64,000 nucleotides of DNA from JAGVSR01 sp963825555 (lineage in GTDB: Bacteria; Pseudomonadota; Alphaproteobacteria; Rhizobiales; Hyphomicrobiaceae): positions 121,233-185,232 of the forward strand of contig CAWGTZ010000004.1 in assembly GCA_963825555.1 (NCBI GenBank), in the 5' to 3' direction. A model generated the notes under the pieces. The model did no database searches and was not told where the DNA came from. It was given only the letters and a program-made list of their open reading frames with translations. Made by a program: the position numbers and the translations under genes. Numbering within the stretch: position 1 is the stretch's first letter; each line of letters begins with the position of its first letter. Below, piece after piece: positions 17,729-25,847 of the stretch.

Positions 17729-18991
17729 ATGGCAACTGTGGTCATGAAGTTCGGCGGGACGTCCGTCGCCAACGTGGAGCGCATCCGCAACGTGGCGGCG
17801 CACGTCAAACGTGAGGTCGACGCCGGCAACAAGGTGGCGGTCGTGGTTTCGGCCATGGCGGGCGCCACCAACCAGCTCGTCGCCTGGGTGAACGAGTGCT
17901 CGTCCCTGCACGATAAGCGAGAGTACGACGCCGTGGTCGCTTCAGGCGAGCAGGTGACGGCAGGTCTCACAGCCGTCGTGCTGCAGGCAATGGGCATCAA
18001 GGCGCGGTCGTGGGCCGGTTGGCAGATCCCCATCGAGACGAGCGACGCACATGGTGCGGCGCGAATTCTGGACGTTCCGGCGGAGAAACTCCAAGCCTCG
18101 CTCGATGCGGGCGAGGTGGCCGTCATCACCGGTTTTCAGGGCGTGGAGCCGGTTTCGGGGCGGGTCACAACGCTGGGGCGCGGCGGGTCGGATACGAGCG
18201 CGGTGGCGGTTGCCGTGGCGCTAAGGGCCGACGTGTGCGACATCTATACCGACGTCGATGGCGTATACACGACTGATCCGCGCATCGTCTCGAAGGCGCG
18301 CCGCCTGCCAAAGGTTTCCTACGAGGAAATGCTGGAGATGGCGTCGTCGGGTTCCAAGGTGCTGCAGACGCGATCGGTGGAACTCGCAATGGTGCACGGG
18401 ATCCGGACCCGCGTTCTGTCGAGTTTCACGCCACCGGAAGAGATGCAGCCCGTGCGGCTCGACAACCTGGATAGTATCGGCACTACCGTTTGCAGCGAGG
18501 ACGAGATCGTGGAACAGCAGGTCGTGAGCGGCATCGCGTATGCGAAGGACGAAGCGAAGGTCACGCTCATCAAGGTCGAGGACAAGCCGGGCATCGCCGC
18601 GCGCATCTTCGGGCCGCTGGCGGACGCTTCCATCAACGTCGACATGATCGTCCAGAACGTCGCCGCCGACGGCAAGGCGACCGACATGACTTTTACCGTG
18701 CAGGCGGCGGAACTGAACCGGGCGCTTGCCGTGCTCGAGGCCGCCAAGCCCGAAATCGGCCATTTCGCCGTGCAAAGCTCGGCCGACGTGGCGAAAATCT
18801 CCGTCATCGGCGTCGGCATGCGCAGCCACGCGGGCGTCGCGGCCCGCATGTTCAGCGCGCTGGCGGAGAAGGGCATCAATATTCTCGCGATTTCGACATC
18901 CGAGATCAAAATCAGCGTTTTGATTGACGCGGCCTACGCCGAATTGGCGGTGCGCACGTTGCATTCGCTTTACGGTTTGGATGCAGACTGA
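17729..18991 (+). CDS. lysC: aspartate kinase
   Basis: A 420-residue aspartokinase that phosphorylates aspartate, the first step to lysine, threonine, methionine and diaminopimelate. The N-terminal kinase domain shows KFGGTSV (residues 7-13), SAMAGATNQL and TLGRGGSDTSA. Two C-terminal ACT domains (about 265-415; GIAARIFGPLADASINVDMI and GVAARMFSALAEKGINI) provide feedback control by lysine/threonine. GGAG lies 5 bases before the ATG. The length matches the monofunctional Lys/Thr-sensitive type. A GACCCCC hairpin lies at 17670-17691 in the leader. ptsP follows on the same strand after 72 bases. Confidence 0.95.
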   Translation: MATVVMKFGGTSVANVERIRNVAAHVKREVDAGNKVAVVVSAMAGATNQLVAWVNECSSLHDKREYDAVVASGEQVTAGLTAVVLQAMGIKARSWAGWQIPIETSDAHGAARILDVPAEKLQASLDAGEVAVITGFQGVEPVSGRVTTLGRGGSDTSAVAVAVALRADVCDIYTDVDGVYTTDPRIVSKARRLPKVSYEEMLEMASSGSKVLQTRSVELAMVHGIRTRVLSSFTPPEEMQPVRLDNLDSIGTTVCSEDEIVEQQVVSGIAYAKDEAKVTLIKVEDKPGIAARIFGPLADASINVDMIVQNVAADGKATDMTFTVQAAELNRALAVLEAAKPEIGHFAVQSSADVAKISVIGVGMRSHAGVAARMFSALAEKGINILAISTSEIKISVLIDAAYAELAVRTLHSLYGLDAD

Positions 18992-18996
18992 TCCTT

Positions 18997-19022
18997 CTCG
19001 ATCCCGGCGCGCCGGGATCGAG
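18997..19022. repeat. 26-bp perfect palindrome between lysC and ptsP
   Basis: CTCGATCCCGGCG is followed immediately by its exact reverse complement, starting 5 bases after the lysC stop. There is no T-run behind it, so it is not a standard terminator. In RNA it would form a stable hairpin with a small loop that could protect the lysC 3' end or act as a processing or attenuation site. In DNA it could be a dimeric protein site. Confidence 0.7.
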
Positions 19023-19063
19023 GGGTATGTATCTGCCGCCGAGTTGGAACGGACGGCTAGGGC

Positions 19064-21355
19064 ATGGTCACGATGAGAGGCGAAGAGCCGAGAGTGATGT
19101 CGTCCGAGCCGGCGCTGCGCGTTATCATGCGGCGCCTTCGCGACATCATGGCCGAGCCGGGCGACGGGCAGTCGCGGCTCGACAAAATCGTGCGCCAGAT
19201 CGCGGGCGTCATGGTTGCCGACGTCTGTTCGCTCTACCTGAAGCGTCAGGACGGGACGCTGGAGCTCTTCGCCACCGAGGGCCTCAATATCAGCGCCGTG
19301 CATGCGACGCGGTTGAAACGCGGCGAAGGCCTCGTCGGGCGCTGCGCGGAACTCAACATCACGATCAACGAGCCGGACGCACCCACGCATCCCTCGTTTT
19401 CCTACCGTCCGGAGACGGGCGAGGAGCTTTACCACTCGCTGCTCGCGGTGCCGATCCAGCGCTCCGGCCAGGTGCTTGGCGTTCTGGTCGTGCAGAATCG
19501 CACGGCGAAGGAATACTCCGACGAGGATGTAGAGGTGCTGGAGGCGACGGCTACGGTCGTGGCCGAGCAGCTCGTCTCGGGTGCGGTCGCGGGAACATCG
19601 GCGGCGCTGGAGATTTCCAGTTCCATGTCCGCCGTGATCAAGGGCGTGTCGATCTCGGAGGGGCTCGCGCTGGGCCACGTCGTCGTGCACGAGTCCCGCA
19701 TCGTCGTGACCAAGTTGATGGCCGACGACCCTGCCCACGAGATGCGGCGGCTGGAGAACGGTCTTGCCGATCTGCGCATCTCGCTCGACGAGATGCTCGC
19801 GCACGAGCAGCTTTCAGGGGCCGGCGAGCACCGGGATGTGCTCGATGCCTACCGGATGTTCGCCCACGACAAGGGCTGGGAGCGGCGCTTGCGCGAGGCG
19901 GTCCAAGGCGGGCTGACGGCGGATGCGGCCGTGGAGCGCGTTTTGAACAACACGCGGTCACGGCTGCTGCACCAGCCTGATCCGTTCTGGCGCGAGCGGC
20001 AGCGCGATCTGGATGATCTTTCCGATCGGCTGCTGCGCATTCTGGCTGGCCGCTCCGGCGGTCCGATCGAGTCGGCGGAAATGCCGCCGGACACGATTCT
20101 CGTGGCGCGCACGATGGGCCCGGCGGAGTTGCTCGACTACGACCGCACCCGGCTGAGGGGCCTCGTCGTGGAAGACGGAAGCCCGCAGAGTCACGTGGCG
20201 ATCGTCGCCAAGGCGCTGGGCATCGCGGCGGTGGCCCGCGCCATCGGCATCGTGGAGCGCGCGAGCGCTGGCGACGCGATCATCGTCGATGGTGTGACAG
20301 GTCAGGTGCATGTGCGGCCGCAGCCCGAGGTCGTCTCCGCCTATTCGGACAAGGCGCGGTTCCGAGCCCGGCGTCAGAAGCAGTATGAAGCCTTGCGCGC
20401 AACGCCCGCCGTTACGCGGGACGGTCAGCACATCGCCCTGCAGATGAACGCCGGTCTGATCGTCGACATGCCGCACCTTGAGGAATCGGGCGCAGACGGT
20501 ATCGGTCTTTTCCGGACCGAGCTGCAGTTCATGCTCTCGCGGTCCTTGCCGCGCCACGAACGCCAGCTAACGACCTACAAGACTGTGCTGGACGAAGCGA
20601 AGAACAAGCCCGTCGTCTTCCGTGCGCTGGACATCGGCGGCGACAAGGTGCTGCCGTATCTGCGCCAGACCACGGAAGAGAACCCTGCCATCGGCTGGCG
20701 CGCGATCCGCATGTCGCTCGATCGCCCGGCGCTCTTGCGCACGCAGGTGCGTGCGTTCCTTTATGCGGCGTCGGGGCGCGAGCTGCGCATCATGATTCCA
20801 ATGGTGTCGGAGGCCGCCGAGATCGATCTTGTACGCGCGCAAGTCGACAAGGAACTGGGGCTGATGCTGCGCAAGGGCTTGCCGCCGCCGTCGTCGCTGA
20901 AGCTTGGTGCCATGATCGAGGTGCCCAGTCTTCTGTTCGAACTCGATGCGCTTCTGCCCAAGGTCGACTTCGTGTCGATAGGCTCCAATGACCTCATGCA
21001 GTTCCTCTTTGCAGCGGATCGCACGAATGCGCGCGTCGGCAGCCGCTACGACTGCCTCACGGTGGCACCTGTCCGCGTGCTCAACGAACTCGTGAAGGCT
21101 TGCGCACGACACAAGACGCCTTTGACGCTATGTGGCGAGATGGCGGGACGGCCGCTGGAGGCCATGGCGCTCATCGGTCTGGGATTCCGCACGCTGTCTA
21201 TGGCGCCGGCCTCGATCGGGCCCGTCAAGACGATGATCCTCGCGCTTCACGCCGGGGCGGTACAACAGATCGCCGAACGGTTCTTGCGCGAAGGGAAAGG
21301 CTCCCTGCGCACAGAATTGACGCGGTTTGCCGAAGAACACGGCATCGAAATTTGA
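19064..21355 (+). CDS. ptsP: PtsP, nitrogen-PTS phosphoenolpyruvate-protein phosphotransferase (EI-Ntr)
   Basis: A 763-residue enzyme I of the nitrogen phosphotransferase system. An N-terminal GAF domain (about residues 30-170; LYLKRQDGTLELFATEGLN) is followed by the HPr-binding helical region. The phospho-His domain comes next (DGSPQSHVAIVAKALGI, His near 375), then the PEP-binding TIM barrel (GIGLFRTELQFML, ENPAIGWRAIRMSLDRP) with the active-site Cys in TLCGEMAG. It passes phosphate from PEP to NPr and IIA-Ntr, linking nitrogen status to potassium and stress control. The start may be ATG 19064 or 19097. The position after lysC is the usual Hyphomicrobiales order. Confidence 0.94.
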   Translation: MVTMRGEEPRVMSSEPALRVIMRRLRDIMAEPGDGQSRLDKIVRQIAGVMVADVCSLYLKRQDGTLELFATEGLNISAVHATRLKRGEGLVGRCAELNITINEPDAPTHPSFSYRPETGEELYHSLLAVPIQRSGQVLGVLVVQNRTAKEYSDEDVEVLEATATVVAEQLVSGAVAGTSAALEISSSMSAVIKGVSISEGLALGHVVVHESRIVVTKLMADDPAHEMRRLENGLADLRISLDEMLAHEQLSGAGEHRDVLDAYRMFAHDKGWERRLREAVQGGLTADAAVERVLNNTRSRLLHQPDPFWRERQRDLDDLSDRLLRILAGRSGGPIESAEMPPDTILVARTMGPAELLDYDRTRLRGLVVEDGSPQSHVAIVAKALGIAAVARAIGIVERASAGDAIIVDGVTGQVHVRPQPEVVSAYSDKARFRARRQKQYEALRATPAVTRDGQHIALQMNAGLIVDMPHLEESGADGIGLFRTELQFMLSRSLPRHERQLTTYKTVLDEAKNKPVVFRALDIGGDKVLPYLRQTTEENPAIGWRAIRMSLDRPALLRTQVRAFLYAASGRELRIMIPMVSEAAEIDLVRAQVDKELGLMLRKGLPPPSSLKLGAMIEVPSLLFELDALLPKVDFVSIGSNDLMQFLFAADRTNARVGSRYDCLTVAPVRVLNELVKACARHKTPLTLCGEMAGRPLEAMALIGLGFRTLSMAPASIGPVKTMILALHAGAVQQIAERFLREGKGSLRTELTRFAEEHGIEI

Positions 21356-21405
21356 GCAGGACCGCGGTACGTTCGCAACACTCAAACTTATCTCAATCTT
21401 GGGCT

Positions 21406-21435
21406 TTGACACGTCCCCGGATATGTCCGATCTAT
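21406..21435 (+). promoter_or_regulatory. possible sigma-70-type promoter
   Basis: TTGACA at 21406-21411 is followed after 18 bases by ATCTAT, about 55 bases before the next gene and 50 bases after ptsP. The -35 box is perfect but the -10 box is weak, so this is a low-confidence call. Confidence 0.35.
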
Positions 21436-21491
21436 CCTCGGTCGGCGTCTTTCGCGCCGGCTTTGTAATGCGACTGTTCAGCCGGTAGTTC

Positions 21492-22247
21492 ATGCGTCCT
21501 GCTACAGCCATGTCATCGAGTGCATACCGTCCGGCTCCTGCTTCCGGGAGCAGATATTCTGCGGCTCAGCCGCTTGCATGCGACCCCGAGATCGCGCGCC
21601 TCTTCCTGGAGTTGAGGCAATATCTCGGGCTTTCCATTCCGGACGTCGCCCATCGGCTCGCAACACGTGCCGACGTGATCGCGGCTCTGGAAGCGGGGCG
21701 TCTCGACCGCCTCCCGGCGTGGCCCGAAACGGCGCGCGTCGTTTCCGCCTACATCGCATTGGCGTCTCTCGATCCGCGTGCCGCGTTGGAGCGGATTGCA
21801 GACGGGATGCGCGCGGCGGCGACCGGCCGAGCGGCGCCGACGCCGGCCGTTCCTCAATCCGCCAATCCGGTTTCGCGGATCGTGCGACGGTTGAGCCAGC
21901 CGACATCACGGGGTGAAGGCGATCCGGCCTGGGCCCGCCTGACGGGCCGCTTTGGCGATGCCAGCGGCGCGGCGCGAAAGCTGCTTGGCGATCTACGAAG
22001 CGCCCGGCATCCGGTCCGCTGGGTTCTGGCCGGCGCGGCGGGGCTCATTCTGGTGGCGTCGGCCTCGCCTTCCGGCGTTCTTCAGGCGTCCGTCAATGGA
22101 ATTTCCTCGCCGATATCGGGCCTCTGGCGCAGCTTGAGCGGACAGTTCTCGCAGGTGACCATCACGGTCCGCGAAGGACATCAATGGATCGAAGCAGACG
22201 ATCCGCGCTCGCGGCGTACCGACAAATTGCCCATGCCGCGGTCTTGA
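21492..22247 (+). CDS. RodZ-like helix-turn-helix membrane protein
   Basis: A 251-residue protein with an N-terminal XRE/RodZ-type helix-turn-helix (about residues 33-95; LRQYLGLSIPDVAHRLATRADVI, then LEAGRLDRLPAWPETARVVSAYI). A Pro/Ala linker follows, then one transmembrane helix near residues 177-195 and a short periplasmic tail. Genes of this kind sit between ptsP and prfA in many Hyphomicrobiales. The layout resembles RodZ, which links MreB to the membrane, but the periplasmic part is short, so I make no functional claim. A terminator follows at 22271. Confidence 0.78.
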   Translation: MRPATAMSSSAYRPAPASGSRYSAAQPLACDPEIARLFLELRQYLGLSIPDVAHRLATRADVIAALEAGRLDRLPAWPETARVVSAYIALASLDPRAALERIADGMRAAATGRAAPTPAVPQSANPVSRIVRRLSQPTSRGEGDPAWARLTGRFGDASGAARKLLGDLRSARHPVRWVLAGAAGLILVASASPSGVLQASVNGISSPISGLWRSLSGQFSQVTITVREGHQWIEADDPRSRRTDKLPMPRS

Positions 22248-22270
22248 GCTTATAAGACCCCTTGAACCCC

Positions 22271-22310
22271 GGCGGCGCCCATGCGGGCAGCCGCCCTTTC
22301 TTCGTTTTTT
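22271..22310 (+). terminator. rho-independent terminator
   Basis: GGCGGCGCCC at 22271-22280 pairs with CGGGC-A-GCCGCC (one bulged A) around a 2-4 base loop, followed by a T-rich stretch ending in TTTTTT. It lies between the HTH gene and prfA. Confidence 0.75.
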
Positions 22311-22335
22311 AAGTGAACCGAGACACCCCGAACGC

Positions 22336-23418
22336 ATGAGCACGCTGCCCGAGGAGAAGCTGGAAAAGCTACTCGAACGCTGGGAGATCATCCAGGCGGA
22401 ACTGAATCTGGGCGCCAATCCCGCGACCTACGCCAAGCTGACGCGGGAATTCGCCGAAATCGATCCCGTCGTGAAGGCTATCCGCGGTCTGAAGACACGG
22501 CGCCAGGAGATCGCGGACCTGGAAGCGATGTCGCGCGATCCGGGTGCCGACAAGGAGATGGCGGCGCTCGCCAGAGAGGAACTGGAGACCCTGAAGCCGC
22601 AGATCGAGGAGCAGGAGCACGATCTAAAGATCCTGCTTCTGCCGAAAGATGCAGCTGACGACCGCAGCGCCATCATCGAAGTGCGCGCAGGCACGGGCGG
22701 TGACGAGGCAGCTCTGTTCGCGGCCGATCTCTTCCGCATGTATCAGCGCTACGCCGATCTGCAGGGCTGGTCGTGCGATATCATCTCGGCCTCGGAAAAC
22801 GACTTGGGCGGCTACAAGGAGATCATCGCGTCGATCACCGGGCGCGGAGCCTTCTCCAAATTGAAGTTCGAAAGCGGTGTTCACCGCGTGCAGCGCGTGC
22901 CCGCGACAGAGAACCAGGGGCGTATCCACACCTCGGCGGCCACCGTCGCCGTGCTACCCGAGGCTGAAGAGGTCGATGTCGACATACGGCCCGAGGACAT
23001 TCGCATCGATACCATGCGGGCGAGCGGGGCGGGCGGCCAGCACGTCAACAAGACGGACTCGGCCGTGCGCATTACCCATCTGCCAACCGGGATCATTGTG
23101 GTTTCAGCTGAGAAATCACAGCATCAGAACCGGCGGCTCGCTATGCAGGTGCTGCGCTCGCGGCTCTTCGAGGCGGAACGCGAGAAGGCCGACAGTGCGC
23201 GCAGCGAGGCGCGCAAGTCGCAGGTGGGATCAGGCGACCGCTCGCAGCGCATCCGCACCTACAATTTCCCACAGGGGCGCGTTACGGATCACCGCATCAA
23301 TCTCACGCTGCACAATATCGAGCGGGTGATGGAGGGCGCCGGTCTGGGCGAGATCATCGATGCGCTCGTGACACAGCGGCAGGCGGAGCTTCTGGCCGAC
23401 TTCGAGAACAATGGTTGA
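22336..23418 (+). CDS. prfA: peptide chain release factor 1
   Basis: A 360-residue class I release factor that reads UAA and UAG. The stop-codon tripeptide region reads VQRVPATENQGRIHTSA (P-A-T, as in RF1). The peptidyl-transferase motif GAGGQHVNKTDSA carries the GGQ whose Gln is methylated by PrmC. The length equals the family norm. prmC begins inside the last codons (8-base overlap), so the two are translationally coupled. The gene has its own promoter region, since a terminator lies just upstream. Confidence 0.97.
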   Translation: MSTLPEEKLEKLLERWEIIQAELNLGANPATYAKLTREFAEIDPVVKAIRGLKTRRQEIADLEAMSRDPGADKEMAALAREELETLKPQIEEQEHDLKILLLPKDAADDRSAIIEVRAGTGGDEAALFAADLFRMYQRYADLQGWSCDIISASENDLGGYKEIIASITGRGAFSKLKFESGVHRVQRVPATENQGRIHTSAATVAVLPEAEEVDVDIRPEDIRIDTMRASGAGGQHVNKTDSAVRITHLPTGIIVVSAEKSQHQNRRLAMQVLRSRLFEAEREKADSARSEARKSQVGSGDRSQRIRTYNFPQGRVTDHRINLTLHNIERVMEGAGLGEIIDALVTQRQAELLADFENNG

Positions 23419-24310
23419 GACCCCGAGCGCCGCGTCCTACACGGGGCTCGCGCTCAACGCGGCCCGACGCCGTCTCATTCCGGTTCTGGCGGCGCATGGA
23501 ATCGAGGATCCCGAACGCGAAGCGCGGCTCTTGATTGAGATCGCGACGGGTCTTGCGCCCGAGCGCATCCTTCTCGAAGCCGCCCGTGCCCTGACGCCGG
23601 ATGAGGCCGGTGCCCTGTCTCGGGCCATAGAGCGCCGCTGCTCTGACGAACCCATCTCCCGCATCCGCGGAAGCCGCGAGTTCTATGGCCGGACCTTCCA
23701 AGTGACACCCGACGTGCTGGATCCGCGTCCCGATACGGAGACGGTCGTCGATCAAGTTCTGCAATGGTCCGATGAGACAGGAGGGCGGTCCGAGCCGCTG
23801 CGTATCCTGGATGTGGGAACGGGATCGGGCTGCCTGCTCGTGACGCTACTGGCCGAGCTTCCCGCGGCCACCGGGCTCGGGACCGACATCTCGCCCGCAG
23901 CGCTTGAGGTGGCGCGGGCGAATGCGGAGCGTCACGGCGTCGCGGAGCGGGCCCGCTTTGCGCTCCACCGCTCGCTTGATGGGATTGAGGGGCCGTTCGA
24001 TGTGCTCGTCTCCAATCCCCCCTATATTCCGAGCGGTCAGATCGCCGGACTGGAACCGGGGGTGCGAAAATTCGATCCGCTCTCTGCGTTGGATGGGGGC
24101 CCCGATGGACTTGCCGTCTATCGCGAACTGGCTCAGGCCGCGGCGGCCATCGTCTCCTCTGGCTGGATCGTGCTGGAGGTCGGCGCCGGACAGGACGAGG
24201 ACGTGGCGCGGCTGTTTCAGGACGCTTTGGGGGCGCGGGTGAAGCGCATTGTCGTGAAACCCGATCTGGGGGGGCATCGCCGCTGTGTGGCGCTCCTGAC
24301 ACATTCCTAA
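23411..24310 (+). CDS. prmC: release factor glutamine N5-methyltransferase
   Basis: A 299-residue HemK/PrmC family enzyme that methylates the GGQ glutamine of release factors. The N-terminal helical domain recognises the factor (ERILLEAARALTPDEA; EPISRIRGSREFYGR). The SAM domain has ILDVGTGSGCLLVTLLAELP and the catalytic NPPY in VSNPPYIPSG (residues about 197-206). It is slightly longer than the E. coli protein because of the N-terminus. It overlaps prfA by 8 bases, a common coupling in bacteria. Confidence 0.95.
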   Translation: MVETPSAASYTGLALNAARRRLIPVLAAHGIEDPEREARLLIEIATGLAPERILLEAARALTPDEAGALSRAIERRCSDEPISRIRGSREFYGRTFQVTPDVLDPRPDTETVVDQVLQWSDETGGRSEPLRILDVGTGSGCLLVTLLAELPAATGLGTDISPAALEVARANAERHGVAERARFALHRSLDGIEGPFDVLVSNPPYIPSGQIAGLEPGVRKFDPLSALDGGPDGLAVYRELAQAAAAIVSSGWIVLEVGAGQDEDVARLFQDALGARVKRIVVKPDLGGHRRCVALLTHS

Positions 24311-24792
24311 CCCTGAGCGCAAAAACTGTTGGAATCCCGACGCGGGCACTGTAATCTTCTGTCTGAAACCGATATCCGCGTCCGGCAGACAAACGAGAGC
24401 TTCTCTATTTTTGGGGGCCAGGGACGCAAGAGATTGGAGCTCTAGGCCGGTCTGGTACCGTCCGCTCCGGGTGTGCGCCGCTTGAGGCAGGTGCCGTCTA
24501 CCATCGAGCCAATTCCGTCACGATGATGCAGCGATCAAGTTGTGGGTTGTCGTGTGTGGATTTTGACAGGGTGCTTCCGAGCGCGGGCTTAAGGCTCGCG
24601 GGGGACTGCCCACAAACGGGGCTTTGAAAACGTCGAGCGCCCGCTGCTCTTGAGCGGTGCTGCACGGCACATGAGGCGAAGCGGTCAAACGCTGAACGCT
24701 AGGGATTGCTGTAAGTCCGCCAAGGGACCGCATCACGATGCGGACGCGGATGAGCGGCGGGACGTTTCGATAACAATTTGAGATTGGAGCCC
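24311..24792. other. intergenic region upstream of DUF4167 gene
   Basis: About 480 bases without a gene. A TTGACA near 24575 with a GC-rich spacer and a poor -10 is the only promoter-like element I noticed. No terminator with a clear T-run was found after prmC. The leader of the DUF4167 gene is therefore probably long. Confidence 0.35.
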
Positions 24793-25746
24793 ATGAGGCA
24801 GGGACAGCAGAACCGCAGAGGCCGCGGCCGAAGCAATCAAGGCAATCAGCAGCGCAAAGGCCAGAATCCGCTGACGCGAAGCTTCGAGAGCAATGGTCCC
24901 GATGTGAAGCTGCGTGGCACGCCTGCGCACATCGCCGAGAAATACATTTCGCTCGCACGGGATGCACAGTCCTCGGGCGATCCGGTGCTGGCAGAAAACT
25001 ATCTCCAGCATGCCGAGCACTATAACCGCATCATTCTTGCCTACCGCGAGCAGCAGATAAGCCAGGGCGGCGATCCGGGCTATTCGGGTGGCGGTTTCAA
25101 TGGCCATGCGAACCGTTCGGAAGGCAGCTTCGGGCCCGAAGGTGACGGCGGTGGCGAAGAGGGCTTCGAGCCCGGTGCAGACCAGCCGCGCGTAGTGGAT
25201 GCCGGTTCCGGCCGTTTCGAGGACCGGGGCCAGCGCGAGGACCGGGGGCAGCGCGAAGACCGGGGCCAGCGTACGCAGGGCGACCAGCCGCGCTATCAGA
25301 ATCAGGGTCCGCGCGACCGCGGTTTCCAGCAAGATAACCGGGGTGGCTACGGCGACCGCCGCGATCGCCAGGAGCGTCATGAGCGCGGTGATCGGTCCGA
25401 CCGTTTCGACCGGCAGGACCGCGGCGAGCAGCGCATGGCCGCGACCGTACGGACCGTGACCGGCCGGATCGCGAACGCGGGGATCGTGACAGATCCGAGC
25501 GTTTTGAGCGTCCACAGGGCGGCAATGCCGGCGAAGGGTTTTCCGCGCGCCGGCGCGAACGTTCCGGCGGAGACCGCCTGCCACAGGATGCAAGCGAGCA
25601 GCCCGAGTTCCTGCGCCGTCCCGTGCGCCGCCCGCGCCGCGACGAACAGGATGCTGAGGGTGCGCCTGCCCCGGTCGTTGTCGCGTCCGAAGAAACAGGC
25701 AGCGAGTAGCCCAGCCGGTATTTCCACAACGATAAAACGTTTATGA
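24793..25746 (+). CDS. DUF4167 RNA-binding-like protein, frameshifted near its middle
   Basis: The N-terminus (RQGQQNRRGRGR, then NPLTRSFESNGPDVKLRGTPAHIAEKY and a helical SLARDAQSSGDPVLAENYLQHAEHYNRI) is the conserved DUF4167 domain. An Arg/Asp/Gly-rich disordered region follows. As written, the frame changes character after about 25425 (codons MAATVRTVTG and onward are Cys/Ser/Ala-rich). The family-like C-terminus (QPEFLRRPVRRPRRDEQ, ending EETGSE) is open in the -1 frame and stops at 25707-25709. One lost base between about 25425 and 25440 explains this; restored, the protein has about 305 residues. Translation starts at 24793 rather than 24778. The usual position after prmC supports the assignment. 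Confidence 0.82.
   Translation: MRQGQQNRRGRGRSNQGNQQRKGQNPLTRSFESNGPDVKLRGTPAHIAEKYISLARDAQSSGDPVLAENYLQHAEHYNRIILAYREQQISQGGDPGYSGGGFNGHANRSEGSFGPEGDGGGEEGFEPGADQPRVVDAGSGRFEDRGQREDRGQREDRGQRTQGDQPRYQNQGPRDRGFQQDNRGGYGDRRDRQERHERGDRSDRFDRQDRGEQRMAATVRTVTGRIANAGIVTDPSVLSVHRAAMPAKGFPRAGANVPAETACHRMQASSPSSCAVPCAARAATNRMLRVRLPRSLSRPKKQAASSPAGISTTIKRL
25218..25271 (+). repeat. three tandem 18-bp repeats inside the DUF4167 gene
   Basis: Units at 25218-25235, 25236-25253 and 25254-25271 differ by one or two bases and each encode a six-residue Arg/Asp/Gly/Gln/Glu unit (EDRGQR). The repeat makes this gene prone to slippage, although the frameshift itself lies about 160 bases further on in another RD-rich stretch. 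Confidence 0.85.
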
Positions 25747-25789
25747 TGAACGGCTCGCGTCCATACCGACGGGAGCCGTTCATATTTTT
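25746..25789 (+). terminator. rho-independent terminator of DUF4167 gene
   Basis: ATGAACGGCTC (25746-25756) pairs exactly with 25773-25783, followed by A and five T residues. It lies 36 bases after the frame-corrected stop at 25709, but it touches the uncorrected stop, which also favours the corrected frame. Confidence 0.85.
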
Positions 25790-25847
25790 GCGCAGGATTT
25801 GCGGTGGGTCAGTTCCCGTATTCATCTTGCCGCTCTAGCATTGGTCG

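Noticed and set aside
18221..19804. 527-codon minus-strand frame across lysC and ptsP
   Set aside because: It runs across two housekeeping genes and the palindrome; His/Arg/Asp-rich composition is typical of a shadow frame.
25425..25440. Programmed -1 frameshift in DUF4167
   Set aside because: No slippery heptamer is evident at the site, and three other unrelated genes show similar single-base shifts, so an error or mutation is simpler.
25097..25825. Arg-rich 242-codon minus-strand frame opposite the DUF4167 gene
   Set aside because: Low-complexity shadow of the RD-rich coding strand.
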